A DNA stretch of 64,000 nucleotides from Marivirga aurantiaca (GCF_016679925.1 NZ_JAEQBW010000004.1:275549-339548), one strand, 5' to 3'; counted from the first letter of the stretch, positions 27,065 to 36,628 are shown. The notes: generated by a model from the sequence alone, not told the origin. Numbers and translations: made by a program.

Positions 27065-27945
27065 AGCAATGGCATTTTCTTTTTTTCATCTGGGTGTTGG
27101 ATATTGCTATTTTCTATCACTTGAAGTGTAATTTTTTCGATTCCAAGATCAATTGCTTTAATTGCTGACTTCTGGATTACATTACATATCTCTCCTATAT
27201 TTCCATTTGTCAATGAGATTATTTTAGTGGCAATCTCTCTTTGGAACAAATCAGATTTTTCCCTCAACGGCAGAATTTTTTCGTAGCTATTAAGAAATTT
27301 TATATACTCCTTATCAAGTCTCCACCTTTCAAGTGGCACAGTTTCAAACCTGCTGGACATTTGAGGATCAGATTGAAAAACATGAAAAGCATCTTTTGTA
27401 CCCACCGCAATGATAGAAATACTAAGTATGTTGGATAGCGATTTAATTGCATTAAGAAAGATTTGCTTTTTAGTGCTATTGCCAGTTAATAAATGATGTA
27501 TTTCATCTATTATTAAGATCTTGATATCAAGCATCTGAAATGCGTTTACAACCTGATCAAACAGAACTTCCGGCTTATGATTAGATCTGAAAGGAACTAA
27601 GAGCTTACGAAGAATTTGCTGGTAGAATCTTTTTTCGTCAGGCAAAGGTGGGGATTCTACCATTAAAACTTTTTGTCTTACTTCTTCAGTCTTTTCATCA
27701 AAGTAGAGCAAATGGTTCTTAGCAAACCTATCAATAATAACAGTTTTCCCATTGTTGCTTGAACCCACTAATAGAATGTCTGGCATTCGTGTAGTACGTG
27801 GCGTTAGGACAAGATCTTCAAATTGGTCCAGAACTTCTTGTGCTCGAGTGTATCCTATCCACTTATAACCTTTAATGAATTGTTTCCTTTCTTCATTACT
27901 TTTTTGAGTAATATTGATACTACTGTTTTCTACTTGATCCATCAT
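27061..27945 (-). CDS. tnsC: TnsC/TniB AAA+ transposition regulator
   Basis: A 294-residue AAA+ ATPase. Walker A is GSSNNGKT (61-68), Walker B is ILIIDEIH (143-150), and the conserved SRFETVPLERW region follows. TnsC/TniB polymerises on DNA, links TniQ to the TnsAB transposase and gives target immunity. Its start lies inside the end of tnsB (overlap about 26 bp; a second ATG one codon later is equally possible) and its stop overlaps tniQ, so translation of the four genes is coupled. Confidence 0.9.
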   Translation of the reverse strand: MMDQVENSSINITQKSNEERKQFIKGYKWIGYTRAQEVLDQFEDLVLTPRTTRMPDILLVGSSNNGKTVIIDRFAKNHLLYFDEKTEEVRQKVLMVESPPLPDEKRFYQQILRKLLVPFRSNHKPEVLFDQVVNAFQMLDIKILIIDEIHHLLTGNSTKKQIFLNAIKSLSNILSISIIAVGTKDAFHVFQSDPQMSSRFETVPLERWRLDKEYIKFLNSYEKILPLREKSDLFQREIATKIISLTNGNIGEICNVIQKSAIKAIDLGIEKITLQVIENSNIQHPDEKKKMPLL

Positions 27946-29773
27946 CTATGTCTTCAAAGGATTCATGTGCTTGAAAAATATCATCATCAACTTCTATCAT
28001 TTTACTTGTGGGTGGATTAATGATCTTTTTGTGCCCTTTTTGTTTATTCTTGACTTCATTTAATCTTCGAGCTTTCTTGGTTTGCTTTAAAGATCTGTCC
28101 TCTATTTCTCTTAATCTTTTATATGCATCGAAGATTGCATCCTCATTAATAACCTGCATACCTCGCTTGGTCAGCTCATCTTTAATTGCCTTCAATTCCC
28201 ATTTGGTCATAGGGGGATGTGATGTATTTCTATATGGCACTGGAAAATACTCCTTAAGCTCAGGGTCAAGAAAATATAAGACACTGATGTCCCGGGGATC
28301 TCTCTTGAACTTAAATTTCTTTTTAGCTCGCAACTTCCCGGATTTAACATCCAGGGCATTTATCCATTTGCGAAGTATATCGCTGTAGTAATAGATTCCA
28401 TCAACCAGAACACCATAATCCTGAATCGTTCTGAATTCAAATGGCATAAAATCAAGTAGAACTTTTCGTTTATCAGTTAATACTGGCTGGTAGCCAACTC
28501 CTACAACTTCATCAGTTCCAATAATTCCTTCCCTCCATTTGTTAATTGGAGAAGTATTAATACCAAGATGTAATTTTTGATGATATACTTCAACTATATA
28601 TGTCAATATCCATTTTTCTATTTCTGAATAGGTAAATACAGCTCGTTTTTCAGAATCGTATTCTCTTCTATTTAAATATCTGTTAAAAGTAGTTCCTTCA
28701 AGCTGGTGCAATTCCTTCGAGAAGGTTCCTAGAAGCCTTTCAATCATGCCTCCATACTCTGGTACTTTAACTGGTCTCCAGTTGATATCTATTTGATATT
28801 CAAGGCATGCATGTTCTAGCATTTTTGAACGAAATTCCATGGCATTGTCCATATGTATGCACCTGATCTTCCCATGGCATGGCCATAATGTGTAAATCTC
28901 GTTTTGAGCTAAATACTCCTCTTTAGGTAAAATAGCCTGAGAAATACATAAACCAACACTCATTGCATTTGGAGATTCAAATCCTATATAAAAACCAACA
29001 ACCATACGACTATATGTATCAATGGCTAAGGTTAACCATGGCCTGCCGATTGGCTCCCTGTACTTTTCATCAACAACGATAATATCTAATGGGGTATGGT
29101 CTATTTGAACAGATGATAATGGAAATAAACTATCTGGAAATGAAGATATTTTTGGGGAAAACTTCTTTCTAGCCGCTGCTCTTCCAAGTCTATGTTTTAC
29201 TGTTTCTAATTCAGACAATGCCAATACTCGTCTTCTTACAGTATTGTAGTGCGGAGGTCGTAAACCTTCATCTCTACACGCCAATTGAATTTCTAAGTGA
29301 ACTTGTTTTATGGACTTTCTTTGTGATTTAAGATAGTGCTTTTGAATATTACTGTCGATGATTTCATCTAGAGCAGAATTTAACCGACTTTTCCCTTTTC
29401 CACCAGATCTATCTTCAGGTACTAATGAGGTCATCAGTTCAGTTTCTTTATATTTCTTGATCCATCTATAAAGTGTAGCAGTACTGATACCAGTTTTATT
29501 GGATAACTCTTCAACTTCCTTTCTAGAACCCTTCTTACCAATTAGAGGTCTTATTATAGCTAATCTAGATTTTGCCTCCTTCAGTTTTTTTTCACTGTAA
29601 GATTCTATAATCTCAATGCCATTTATAATTTTTCCTGATGCTATTGATAATTTAATGGTTTTAGAATTTCCTGATGAATCAATCAATTTAACTTCATCAC
29701 CGTCAAGGTCTATAACTTCATACTTTGTTTCCTCATAGAGAATAATATCTCCCTTATAGATTGCATCTTCCAT
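27920..29773 (-). CDS. tnsB: TnsB-family DDE transposase
   Basis: A 617-residue protein. An N-terminal helix-turn-helix region (about 85-110, NKTGISTATLYRWIKKYKE) precedes the integrase core with Asp225 (QIDHTP), Asp309 (HMDNAMEF) and Glu345 (GGMIERLLGTF), giving the D,D-35-E signature. A Mu-transposase C-terminal beta domain and a charged tail that should contact TnsC follow. It binds the ACCAAAG repeats at both ends, cuts the 3' strands and joins them to target DNA with 5-bp stagger. Its ATG is 1 bp after the tnsA stop. Confidence 0.92.
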   Translation of the reverse strand: MEDAIYKGDIILYEETKYEVIDLDGDEVKLIDSSGNSKTIKLSIASGKIINGIEIIESYSEKKLKEAKSRLAIIRPLIGKKGSRKEVEELSNKTGISTATLYRWIKKYKETELMTSLVPEDRSGGKGKSRLNSALDEIIDSNIQKHYLKSQRKSIKQVHLEIQLACRDEGLRPPHYNTVRRRVLALSELETVKHRLGRAAARKKFSPKISSFPDSLFPLSSVQIDHTPLDIIVVDEKYREPIGRPWLTLAIDTYSRMVVGFYIGFESPNAMSVGLCISQAILPKEEYLAQNEIYTLWPCHGKIRCIHMDNAMEFRSKMLEHACLEYQIDINWRPVKVPEYGGMIERLLGTFSKELHQLEGTTFNRYLNRREYDSEKRAVFTYSEIEKWILTYIVEVYHQKLHLGINTSPINKWREGIIGTDEVVGVGYQPVLTDKRKVLLDFMPFEFRTIQDYGVLVDGIYYYSDILRKWINALDVKSGKLRAKKKFKFKRDPRDISVLYFLDPELKEYFPVPYRNTSHPPMTKWELKAIKDELTKRGMQVINEDAIFDAYKRLREIEDRSLKQTKKARRLNEVKNKQKGHKKIINPPTSKMIEVDDDIFQAHESFEDIDDGSSRKQ

Positions 29774-29774
29774 A

Positions 29775-30452
29775 TTATATCCAGATTAAAGAGTTCATGG
29801 AAACTCTCAATGAAAGATCCATTTTAATCATATCAATTGAAACCATATGCCAAAGAGTGAACAGAAGAAATCCTCTTCTCTTTTCACTACTACAGGTAGC
29901 ATTTAGTAAATCTTTAGGTGTTGTCTCCTTCATGAGTTCTAAATTATCTAATAGGAAGGAAACATCCTCAATTCTTACATCTTCAGAATTCTTGTAGTTA
30001 TTTAGAAACTTCACATTAAAAAGATAGTCACCCCTAATTTCTCGCTCTGTAATAAATTTAAAATTCCAATCCTTCTCCTGGCAAAATTCAGAGGCAGCCT
30101 TAAATTTTGGTTTGTATTTATTCCAATTTTTCTTGAGCTCATCTCTGTACTTTACCTCTACAAGTAGTGGTTTCAATCTTTCGTGTCGAGGATTATCATT
30201 TTTGTAGAATATTAGAAAGTCCGGAGTATATGTCCGACCTGCACCAATTTCATCAATATAACTTATAGTTAAAGGTTGTTCTATGAAGCGGTAAACATAT
30301 GGGTTAAAGTCTGTAATTTGAATAAAGTCTCTCTCTAAAGAAGATTCAAATGAATAGAGCCTGTCTGAATTTTGACTTGAAATTCTTCCAGTTAAGGATG
30401 TGTGATTTTTCCCTATTTTACGAACAGGGCTGTAGTTTTCGAAGTTTTCCAT
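29775..30452 (-). CDS. tnsA: TnsA-family endonuclease
   Basis: A 225-residue protein with the restriction-endonuclease-like TnsA core: Glu40 in FESSLERDF, Asp78 in YTPDFLI and Glu99-x-Lys101 in LLVEVKYR. TnsA cuts the 5' strands at the transposon ends, so transposition goes by cut and paste and not by cointegrate formation. A C-terminal winged-helix region follows. The start codon is 64 bp inside the right transposon end, so promoter and TnsB sites overlap and the operon may be autoregulated. Confidence 0.9.
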   Translation of the reverse strand: MENFENYSPVRKIGKNHTSLTGRISSQNSDRLYSFESSLERDFIQITDFNPYVYRFIEQPLTISYIDEIGAGRTYTPDFLIFYKNDNPRHERLKPLLVEVKYRDELKKNWNKYKPKFKAASEFCQEKDWNFKFITEREIRGDYLFNVKFLNNYKNSEDVRIEDVSFLLDNLELMKETTPKDLLNATCSSEKRRGFLLFTLWHMVSIDMIKMDLSLRVSMNSLIWI

Positions 30453-30464
30453 ACCTAAGTTGTT

Positions 30465-30475
30465 GAGACTGTCTC
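30465..30475. promoter_or_regulatory. Perfect dyad in the tnsA leader
   Basis: GAGACTGTCTC is a perfect 5-1-5 inverted repeat located between the inner TnsB site and the tnsA start. Its TGAGAC half also follows the inner repeat at the left end. It may be an operator or part of a third TnsB contact. Confidence 0.35.
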
Positions 30476-30479
30476 ATTA

Positions 30480-30515
30480 CTTTGGTAAATATCTCAAAAA
30501 CTTTGGTTAATTGCA
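30480..30515 (-). repeat. Right terminal repeats, probable TnsB binding sites
   Basis: Read inward from the right end the sequence is TGCAATTAACCAAAG. ACCAAAG occurs at 30507-30501 and 30486-30480, 21 bp apart, the same spacing as at the left end. Thirteen of the first fifteen bases match the left end. Confidence 0.75.
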
Positions 30516-30520
30516 CCTCC
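30516..30520. repeat. Right target-site duplication CCTCC
   Basis: Identical to 9327-9331 at the other border of the element, in the comM glycine codons. Confidence 0.9.
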
Positions 30521-31372
30521 TACTAAAGCAACATCCGAAATAGTGTGGTGCGGGCTTCTATAAGGACGAGTGGCAATTAATGAAGCGTCAGGACCTAACC
30601 TTCCGGCAACAGAATGAATTTTAGTGGTTTCCAATGCTTCCGGTAAGCTCAGTGGAGGTAAAATGGAAGGCAGTCTTTTGGCCAGCATAGTTTTTCCCGC
30701 ACCTGGTGGACCAATCATAATTACATTATGACCACCTGCAGCGGCAATCTCCAAAGCACGTTTAATGTTTTCCTGCCCTTGCACATCCGCAAAATCAGCA
30801 TCATAGTCATTCAGGTTAGTAAAGAAAATGTCTCTTGTATCTATTGAAAGTGGCTTAATAGAAGAAGTACCTTCCAGTACCTCAATGGCTTCTGTTAGTG
30901 TTTCTACTCCAATAACATCTAACTTGTTCACAATGGCAGCCTCAGCGGAATTTTCTTTTGGAAGGATAAATCCTTTGAAACCTTGTTTTCTTGCTTCTAT
31001 AGCAATGGGAAGTACTCCTTTAATTGGGCGTAATTTACCGTCAAGAGCCAGTTCTCCCATGATCATATATTGACCAAGTGTATCACTGAATATTTGTTTG
31101 GAACTGACAAGGATTCCTAAAGCAATTGGTAAATCGTAGGCAGACCCCTCCTTTTTAACATCGGCCGGAGCCAGATTCACTACGGTTTTCTGACGAGGCA
31201 TGTTAAAACCACTGTACTTAATGGCAGCATCTATACGGTGTTCACTTTCCTTAATGGCATTATCAGGTAAGCCTACCATATGAAACTTGGTGCCCTGGCT
31301 CACATTTACTTCAATGGTAATCACACTGGCATCTACTCCAAATACTGAACTTCCATAAGTTTTAGCTAGCAT
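30516..31372 (-). pseudogene. comM: comM (yifB) 5' part, separated from its 3' part by a Tn7-like element
   Basis: Encodes the N-terminal Lon-protease-like domain ([18 protein letters not shown] start) and the first half of the AAA+ domain with Walker A GPPGAGKT and the PYRSPHHTISDVALVGG segment, where the gene is cut. The open frame runs six codons into transposon DNA before a stop, so the product would lack Walker B, sensors and the C-terminal domain. The start overlaps the gmhA stop by 11 bp, so comM is the last gene of a gmhA operon. ComM loss reduces natural transformation in bacteria where it has been tested. Confidence 0.93.
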
Positions 31373-31943
31373 AAGCTAATTGTTTTTCTATTTGTAAAAT
31401 GAGTATATGAATTATTTTAATATGTATTTCCTGAATTCTATCGGCATAGCCAAAATGTGGTACCCGTATTTCCACATCACAATTTTTGGCTAATTCTCCT
31501 CCGTCTTTTCCTGTTAGGGCAATCACTTGCATTCCTAATAACCTTGCAGCATTAGTTGCTTCCAATATATTCTGTGAATTTCCGCTGGTACTGATGGCTA
31601 ATAGAACATCATTAGGTTTGCCCAAGGCTTCTACACTTCTACTGAAAATATACTGAAAACCATAATCATTCCCCACACAGCTAATATGGCTTACATCCGA
31701 AATAGCCATGGCTGCCAGGGCTGGCCTGTTATCCCTGAACCGTCCACTCAACTCCTCGGCAAAATGCATGGCATCACAATGGGAGCCACCATTACCACAA
31801 CTCATTATTTTTCCGCCATCTTTCAATGAATGAACCAATACTTTAGCCGCTTTTTCAATAGCTAACAAATTGGCATCATCGTTTAAGAACTGCGTCAATA
31901 CTTTTTGTGCTTCTTCTAATTCTTGTTTGATGGTGGATATCAT
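31362..31943 (-). CDS. gmhA: D-sedoheptulose-7-phosphate isomerase
   Basis: A SIS-domain protein of about 193 residues. The start at [16 protein letters not shown] aligns with the known GmhA N-terminus; an upstream ATG would overlap the preceding gene. Signature stretches are [46 protein letters not shown] and [20 protein letters not shown], all extremely close to E. coli GmhA. It makes D-glycero-heptose-7-phosphate for lipopolysaccharide core or other surface glycans. It is followed by comM in an 11-bp overlap and preceded by a small membrane-protein gene 7 bp upstream. Confidence 0.93.
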   Translation of the reverse strand: MISTIKQELEEAQKVLTQFLNDDANLLAIEKAAKVLVHSLKDGGKIMSCGNGGSHCDAMHFAEELSGRFRDNRPALAAMAISDVSHISCVGNDYGFQYIFSRSVEALGKPNDVLLAISTSGNSQNILEATNAARLLGMQVIALTGKDGGELAKNCDVEIRVPHFGYADRIQEIHIKIIHILILQIEKQLAYAS

Positions 31944-31950
31944 TCCCTCA

Positions 31951-32325
31951 CTACGATTTATTATTTTTATTGTCCTCACTTTTACTAGTCTCCGAGGCTG
32001 GTAGGTTTTCGGCAGCAGCAGTGTTTTTTGGAGTTACAGAAGGTGTTTCTGTCTCCTTTTTATCATAAAGTTTGGCCTTTAACTGATTAATCTCTTTGGA
32101 ATGGTTGTCATACACTTTCTTCAAATGTTTTTGCTGCTGCCATTCAAAAATCAGCAAAATCAAGAACAGGATTAAACCCAGGTACGCACTGTACATCATT
32201 AAATCCATATTTTTGAATAGGTTTAACAGGAAATTGAGATCATTTTTTCCTACAGAAATGATAATAATGGCAGTTAGATGGAAAATTAGAAGTGCAGAAT
32301 AAACAATAATTTTAAAAGTCTTCAT
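31951..32325 (-). CDS. Small membrane protein with coiled-coil tail, 124 aa
   Basis: Two transmembrane segments (about residues 5-25 and 44-62) are followed by a charged coiled coil ([21 protein letters not shown]) and a low-complexity Ser/Thr/Glu/Asn tail. I recognise no family by name, although short proteins of this layout are common in Bacteroidota. It is the first gene of the unit running into gmhA and comM. Confidence 0.65.
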   Translation of the reverse strand: MKTFKIIVYSALLIFHLTAIIIISVGKNDLNFLLNLFKNMDLMMYSAYLGLILFLILLIFEWQQQKHLKKVYDNHSKEINQLKAKLYDKKETETPSVTPKNTAAAENLPASETSKSEDNKNNKS

Positions 32326-32386
32326 ATTACTGGAGTTGTTATGGTTATGGTTCTCGAATCAAACAAATATAGAAATTATTTCCTAA

Positions 32387-34234
32387 TCAGCTTACAGATT
32401 GAATTTCTATCAACTTATTGTAGACGCCACCTTTTTTAATCAATGATTGATGGGAACCTTTTTCTATGATTTCTCCATCCTGCATTACATAAATTCGATC
32501 GGCCTCCTGTATAGTGCTTAGGCGATGTGCTATTACTATAGATGTACGATTCTTCATTAGATTTGATAAAGCATCTTGCACTAATTTTTCCGATTCGGAA
32601 TCCAAAGCGGAAGTAGCTTCATCCAGAATCAATATATCGGGATTCTTCAATATAGCTCTCGCAATACTAATTCGCTGGCGCTGGCCACCCGAAAGTTTAG
32701 CGCCCCTATCTCCAATTATTGCATCATAACCGCCTTTTATTTGCATAATAAAATCATGTGCATTAGCCACTTTTGCCGCTTGTTGCACCTCTTCCAAAGT
32801 GCTTTCAGGCTTTCCAAATGCAATATTGTTGAAAATAGTGTCATTAAATAAAATGGATTCCTGGCTTACAATGCCCATTTTACTTCTTATGGTCTCAATT
32901 TTAAAATTCTGAATAGGTTTTCCATCTATCAGGATTTGGCCTGATTTTACGTCATAGAATCGTGGGATTAAATCTGCCAGGGTAGATTTTCCGCCACCGG
33001 AAGGACCCACCAAAGCAATCATTTCCCCTTTGTTTACTTTTAAATTAATATTTTTCAGCACAAGCTCATTGCCATAGCCAAACGATACATTCTCCAACTC
33101 AATGGACTCATTGAATTCGGTCAACGGAATAGCATCTTTGCTGTTCTTAATACCGGGTTCTGTATCTAATATGGTGAAAATCCTATCGGCTGAGGCAAGT
33201 CCCCTTTGTACATTGCTGAAAGCTGCGGCAAGGGATTTGGCAGGGTTTAGCACCTGGGAAAAAAGTGCGATAAAAGTGATAAAACTTCCTGCATCCAAAC
33301 TGGAATCCCCATCCAATATCATGGAGCCCCCTACCAATACAATGCCCACTATTACTCCTACTCCCAATATTTCAGAAATAGGACCTGCCAAAGCAAAGCG
33401 TTTTCGCATGCTTATATTGAAAGTGGCATAGTTCTTTACCTGCTTTCCAAATCTGTTTTTGGAAAAATCCACTGCATTGAATGCTTTGATAATTCGCATG
33501 CCTCCGAGGGTTTCCTCTAATATGTCTGAAATCTTCCCAAGCGTTTCCTGGCTTTGCTTTGCTTTCTTTTTAAGTTTGATAGAGATATAGGAAATAATAA
33601 AGCCTGACAAGGGCAAAATAATGAGTGTTATCAGTGTTAATTTTACAGAGATAAAGAAAAGAGCAGTAAAATAAACAATGATCATTATTGGTTCCTTTAT
33701 CACAGCTTTTAAACTGTTGACCACAGTTCCTTCCACTTCCTGCACATCACTCATTACTTTTGACATGATATTTCCTTTTCTTTCCTCGGTATAATAGCCA
33801 ATGTGCAAGTTCATCAACCTATCAAACAGGGTATTTCTTAGTTTAGAAATCACATTTGCTTTTACAATAGCCGAGATTACTTCTACCAAATACCGAAATA
33901 TATTGGCCAGAATGATCGAGACGATTAGCACGAGACAAACAAATTGTAAAGCCTCATATTTGTCTTGCTGGGCATATTGTAAAAAATAATAATCAAAAAC
34001 ATCAGTGATATAATCTAATCTGAATTCAAATTCAGGTAGGTCTATCGGGGCAGGTGGGCTTGCCGCAGCAGATTCCACTTTTTCGGTTTTAAATAAGGTA
34101 TTCAAAAGGGGAGCCAATATACCTAAGCTGACTACACTGAATACTGATTGTAAAATAACATAAATCAAGTATTGGGGAGCCAAAAGACCGAGTGGCCTGG
34201 CATAAGAAAGAACTCTAAAATAAGTTTTCATCAA
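32387..34234 (-). CDS. MsbA-type ABC exporter (fused permease and ATPase)
   Basis: A 615-residue half transporter. Six transmembrane helices occupy about residues 15-345, with an extra acidic/Pro loop (about 50-75) after the first helix that is common in Bacteroidota homologs. The ATPase domain has Walker A GPSGGGKST, the signature LSGGQRQR, Walker B ILILDEATSALD and the H loop IAHRLST. It probably flips lipid A-core or other lipid-linked molecules across the inner membrane as a homodimer. The neighbouring gmhA unit fits a cell-envelope role. Confidence 0.88.
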   Translation of the reverse strand: MMKTYFRVLSYARPLGLLAPQYLIYVILQSVFSVVSLGILAPLLNTLFKTEKVESAAASPPAPIDLPEFEFRLDYITDVFDYYFLQYAQQDKYEALQFVCLVLIVSIILANIFRYLVEVISAIVKANVISKLRNTLFDRLMNLHIGYYTEERKGNIMSKVMSDVQEVEGTVVNSLKAVIKEPIMIIVYFTALFFISVKLTLITLIILPLSGFIISYISIKLKKKAKQSQETLGKISDILEETLGGMRIIKAFNAVDFSKNRFGKQVKNYATFNISMRKRFALAGPISEILGVGVIVGIVLVGGSMILDGDSSLDAGSFITFIALFSQVLNPAKSLAAAFSNVQRGLASADRIFTILDTEPGIKNSKDAIPLTEFNESIELENVSFGYGNELVLKNINLKVNKGEMIALVGPSGGGKSTLADLIPRFYDVKSGQILIDGKPIQNFKIETIRSKMGIVSQESILFNDTIFNNIAFGKPESTLEEVQQAAKVANAHDFIMQIKGGYDAIIGDRGAKLSGGQRQRISIARAILKNPDILILDEATSALDSESEKLVQDALSNLMKNRTSIVIAHRLSTIQEADRIYVMQDGEIIEKGSHQSLIKKGGVYNKLIEIQSVS

Positions 34235-34368
34235 TAAAAAGCTGAATTTGACTGCAAGTTAAGAGTATAATGACGCTTTTACTTAAAAATGGTTGAAATT
34301 TACGGATACAGCAAAGTTGAAACCGAATCTTCAGGTGCAGGAAATGGAAAAATAAAAGGTGTTGACCC

Positions 34369-36063
34369 TTAAAATATATTTTCTCTTCTTGGAATATTCC
34401 ATCTCAGGGAGGCAGTGTAAAAGCTGTTTTCGGAGGTATTGTTTCCAAATTCACTTTCCTGCTTTCTGATAGTATAGCCCAATTCTCCAAAAAGATTATG
34501 TTTCATCATAACAGTCAATAAAAATTGATAGTAGGTAAGGTGATTGGATTCTCCCTGACCAATACTGTGGCCAAAGTCACCCTGTCCGGGATAGCGATAA
34601 CGGCTGTTATTAGCTTTGAAGATATTTCCTCCGAAATTCACATCAGTAGTATCTGTACCAAAATCAGCTAATACAGCTTTAGACTGGAAAGTAATTCTTG
34701 GAGTGATTTGATAACGCATAATAGCAATAAATTCCTGGAAATTGGCCCCTAAGGGATGGGCAAGTGATTGCTTATAATTGGCATAATTGGTGAAGTTGTT
34801 ATCATGCGCATACATAAAGGGGCGGGCCATATTATATTCTCCCTGAAGATCCAAATTAGGAATTTCAAAAGCATTAAAATACTTTAATCCTGCCTGTACG
34901 GAGTATTTGTTGGCCCACCAACCACCCTGCCTAATGTTGTCAATCAAAAATTCATCCAGCACAAACTGTCCATATAGTGAAAATCTTTTAAGGAAAATCC
35001 AGCGAAAATCCATTCCTAAGAGGGCATTGCCAGAACTGCCATCCTGTTGCTCAAGAGAGCGATAAAATATGATAGGGTTCAGGTAATTGATGTCAATGGG
35101 ATTTTGCGCACGGGAGGAGTCACCTGACATAACAGCTTCAAATACACCAATATTAATATTTTTGGTGATGTTATAGCTTAAATGATGAAATGACATGAAT
35201 TTCCGGGGGTACTGATTCTGACTACCGGTTGGTGTATTTCCTGAGAATTTTATATCTGCTGTTTGTAATCCAAAAATGTTGGTGTAATTGAACTTCCATA
35301 TTTTAGTTTCCGCTTTTAAAAATAGGTATCCCGGGGAAAAGTCGCTCAATATCATAGAGCGATAACCATTGCCTACAAAAAACCGATCATGACCGAATTG
35401 CAGATTGATGTTTTTAGTGGCCTGGAAAGAAACATAACCTCTGGCTGTGAAAAAATCCTTTCCCACATTATCGTCTCCATAGTTTTTCCAAAAGCCTTCA
35501 TTAGGTACCGCCTGATATTGAGTGATAAATTCGTTCACATGCTGAGGGAAACGCAGCTGGTTTTCTCCTATAAAACTGTAAAAACCCACTTTTTTATTAA
35601 TCAACCCACGTACTTCTATCCCCCTGGTATTGATAAAGAGAGTATTATCACTGATGGATTCCTTTCCATAGCTGAAATTAATGACGGGATTAATATGCAG
35701 GTCAAATTCCTCTTTGTGCACATTCAGAAAATCCGATTTGGTTTTATAGATATGTTTTAAAAAAGGCTTTTCAGTCTGATAATGGGCACTATCAACCCAT
35801 TCCCAATTGTCGTTTTTTAAATAGTTGTAATTAAATAAATCCCTACTGTTATAGTCTTTAGTGTTTAGGCTATCTAGAAATTGGCCAATTTCCTTTCTGT
35901 TGAAAGGTTTCATGGAGGCGTGAAAGCTTTCAGCAAATGAGCCACTTCTTACTTCCATACGCTCTATCAAATGATAGTAATCAGCATTCAACGGGGCATT
36001 AACAGCCTGGCCAAAAGTAATAGTAGCATACAACAGGAAACATAAGGCAAATAAATATCTCAT
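34369..36063 (-). CDS. Wzi-like outer-membrane capsule-assembly protein
   Basis: A 564-residue protein with a signal peptide (MRYLFALCFLLYATITFGQ) and a long series of alternating aromatic/hydrophobic strands typical of an outer-membrane beta-barrel. The INLQFGHDRFFVGNGYRSM segment recalls the Wzi capsule-assembly family, which anchors surface polysaccharide. Wzi proteins are usually about 450-500 residues; Bacteroidota members are longer. The barrel call is good; Wzi itself is less certain. Confidence 0.65.
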   Translation of the reverse strand: MRYLFALCFLLYATITFGQAVNAPLNADYYHLIERMEVRSGSFAESFHASMKPFNRKEIGQFLDSLNTKDYNSRDLFNYNYLKNDNWEWVDSAHYQTEKPFLKHIYKTKSDFLNVHKEEFDLHINPVINFSYGKESISDNTLFINTRGIEVRGLINKKVGFYSFIGENQLRFPQHVNEFITQYQAVPNEGFWKNYGDDNVGKDFFTARGYVSFQATKNINLQFGHDRFFVGNGYRSMILSDFSPGYLFLKAETKIWKFNYTNIFGLQTADIKFSGNTPTGSQNQYPRKFMSFHHLSYNITKNINIGVFEAVMSGDSSRAQNPIDINYLNPIIFYRSLEQQDGSSGNALLGMDFRWIFLKRFSLYGQFVLDEFLIDNIRQGGWWANKYSVQAGLKYFNAFEIPNLDLQGEYNMARPFMYAHDNNFTNYANYKQSLAHPLGANFQEFIAIMRYQITPRITFQSKAVLADFGTDTTDVNFGGNIFKANNSRYRYPGQGDFGHSIGQGESNHLTYYQFLLTVMMKHNLFGELGYTIRKQESEFGNNTSENSFYTASLRWNIPRRENIF

Positions 36064-36224
36064 AGTAGTTTAATCTTGAGGCAAGATAAAAACAATAATA
36101 TAGATGCTAAGCAAAAAAGAATAGCTATTTAATAATTCTTCAGTTAAATACTTTAAAATTGAGATAAATTTGGTTCATTCCGATCATTAAGGTATTGTGC
36201 TTCTGATTCTTATTTACGCTACTA

Positions 36225-36256
36225 TTTGGAAAGATAGATTTCATCTGTTATTTTTG
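36225..36256 (+). promoter_or_regulatory. Promoter of rpmE2
   Basis: TTTG at 36225-36228 and TATTTTTG at 36249-36256 match the Bacteroidota -33 and -7 elements with a 20-bp gap, the best promoter match in the window. It leaves a leader of roughly 55-60 nt before the rpmE2 start. Confidence 0.7.
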
Positions 36257-36319
36257 CATTCCCTTTGAAATAATGGGGGCGAATTGGTTGGGAATCAAGA
36301 ACTTTAATTTAACAATATT

Positions 36320-36565
36320 ATGAAAAAAGACATTCATCCTGAGTATAGAGACATCGTGTTCTGGGATACTCAAGCAGATACAAAATTCTTAACAAAGTCA
36401 ACAATGACTTCTGATGAGACAGTGAAAATGGAAGATGGTAAAGAATACCCTGTTGTAAAAATAGAGGTTAGTTCTGCATCGCACCCATTCTATACAGGAA
36501 AGAAAATCTTCCTGGATACTGCTGGTCGTGTGGAGAAATTCAACCAGAAGTACAAAAAGAAATAA
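36320..36565 (+). CDS. rpmE2: Ribosomal protein L31, type B
   Basis: An 81-residue protein beginning [19 protein letters not shown], characteristic of L31. It lacks the zinc-binding cysteines of type A, so it is the zinc-independent type B form. It is monocistronic, with its own promoter upstream and a terminator downstream. Confidence 0.95.
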   Translation: MKKDIHPEYRDIVFWDTQADTKFLTKSTMTSDETVKMEDGKEYPVVKIEVSSASHPFYTGKKIFLDTAGRVEKFNQKYKKK

Positions 36566-36590
36566 TCTTTTTTGTTTTAAAATTCATTTT

Positions 36591-36628
36591 AAAAGTCTCT
36601 CCGATAGTCATATCCGGGAGACTTTTTT
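36591..36628 (+). terminator. Rho-independent terminator after rpmE2
   Basis: AAAAGTCTC pairs with GAGACTTTT, extended inward by CCGATA/TATCCGG with one bulge and a 4-nt loop, followed by a T tract. Confidence 0.8.

Larger units (their letters stand above)
9332..30515 (-). mobile_element. Tn7-like transposon inserted in comM (21,184 bp)
   Basis: Both borders are seen directly: identical 5-bp duplications flank ends that start TGCAA..AACCAAAG on both sides. The element carries tnsA, tnsB, tnsC and tniQ at its right end, all reading leftward, and a TnsE-like gene convergent with them. The remaining cargo is about 14 kb: nucleases, a helicase-nuclease pair, a KAP NTPase, a resolvase remnant and small unknowns. 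comM is a known attachment gene for Tn7-like elements, for example the Tn6022/AbaR islands of Acinetobacter, which also insert in the glycine-rich codons of comM. The right (tnsA) end faces the comM 5' part, so TniQ probably reads the PHHTISDVALVGG coding sequence beside it. Confidence 0.92.

Noticed and set aside
27823..29997. Several rightward frames opposite tnsB and tnsA
   Set aside because: They are antisense shadows of strongly supported transposition genes.
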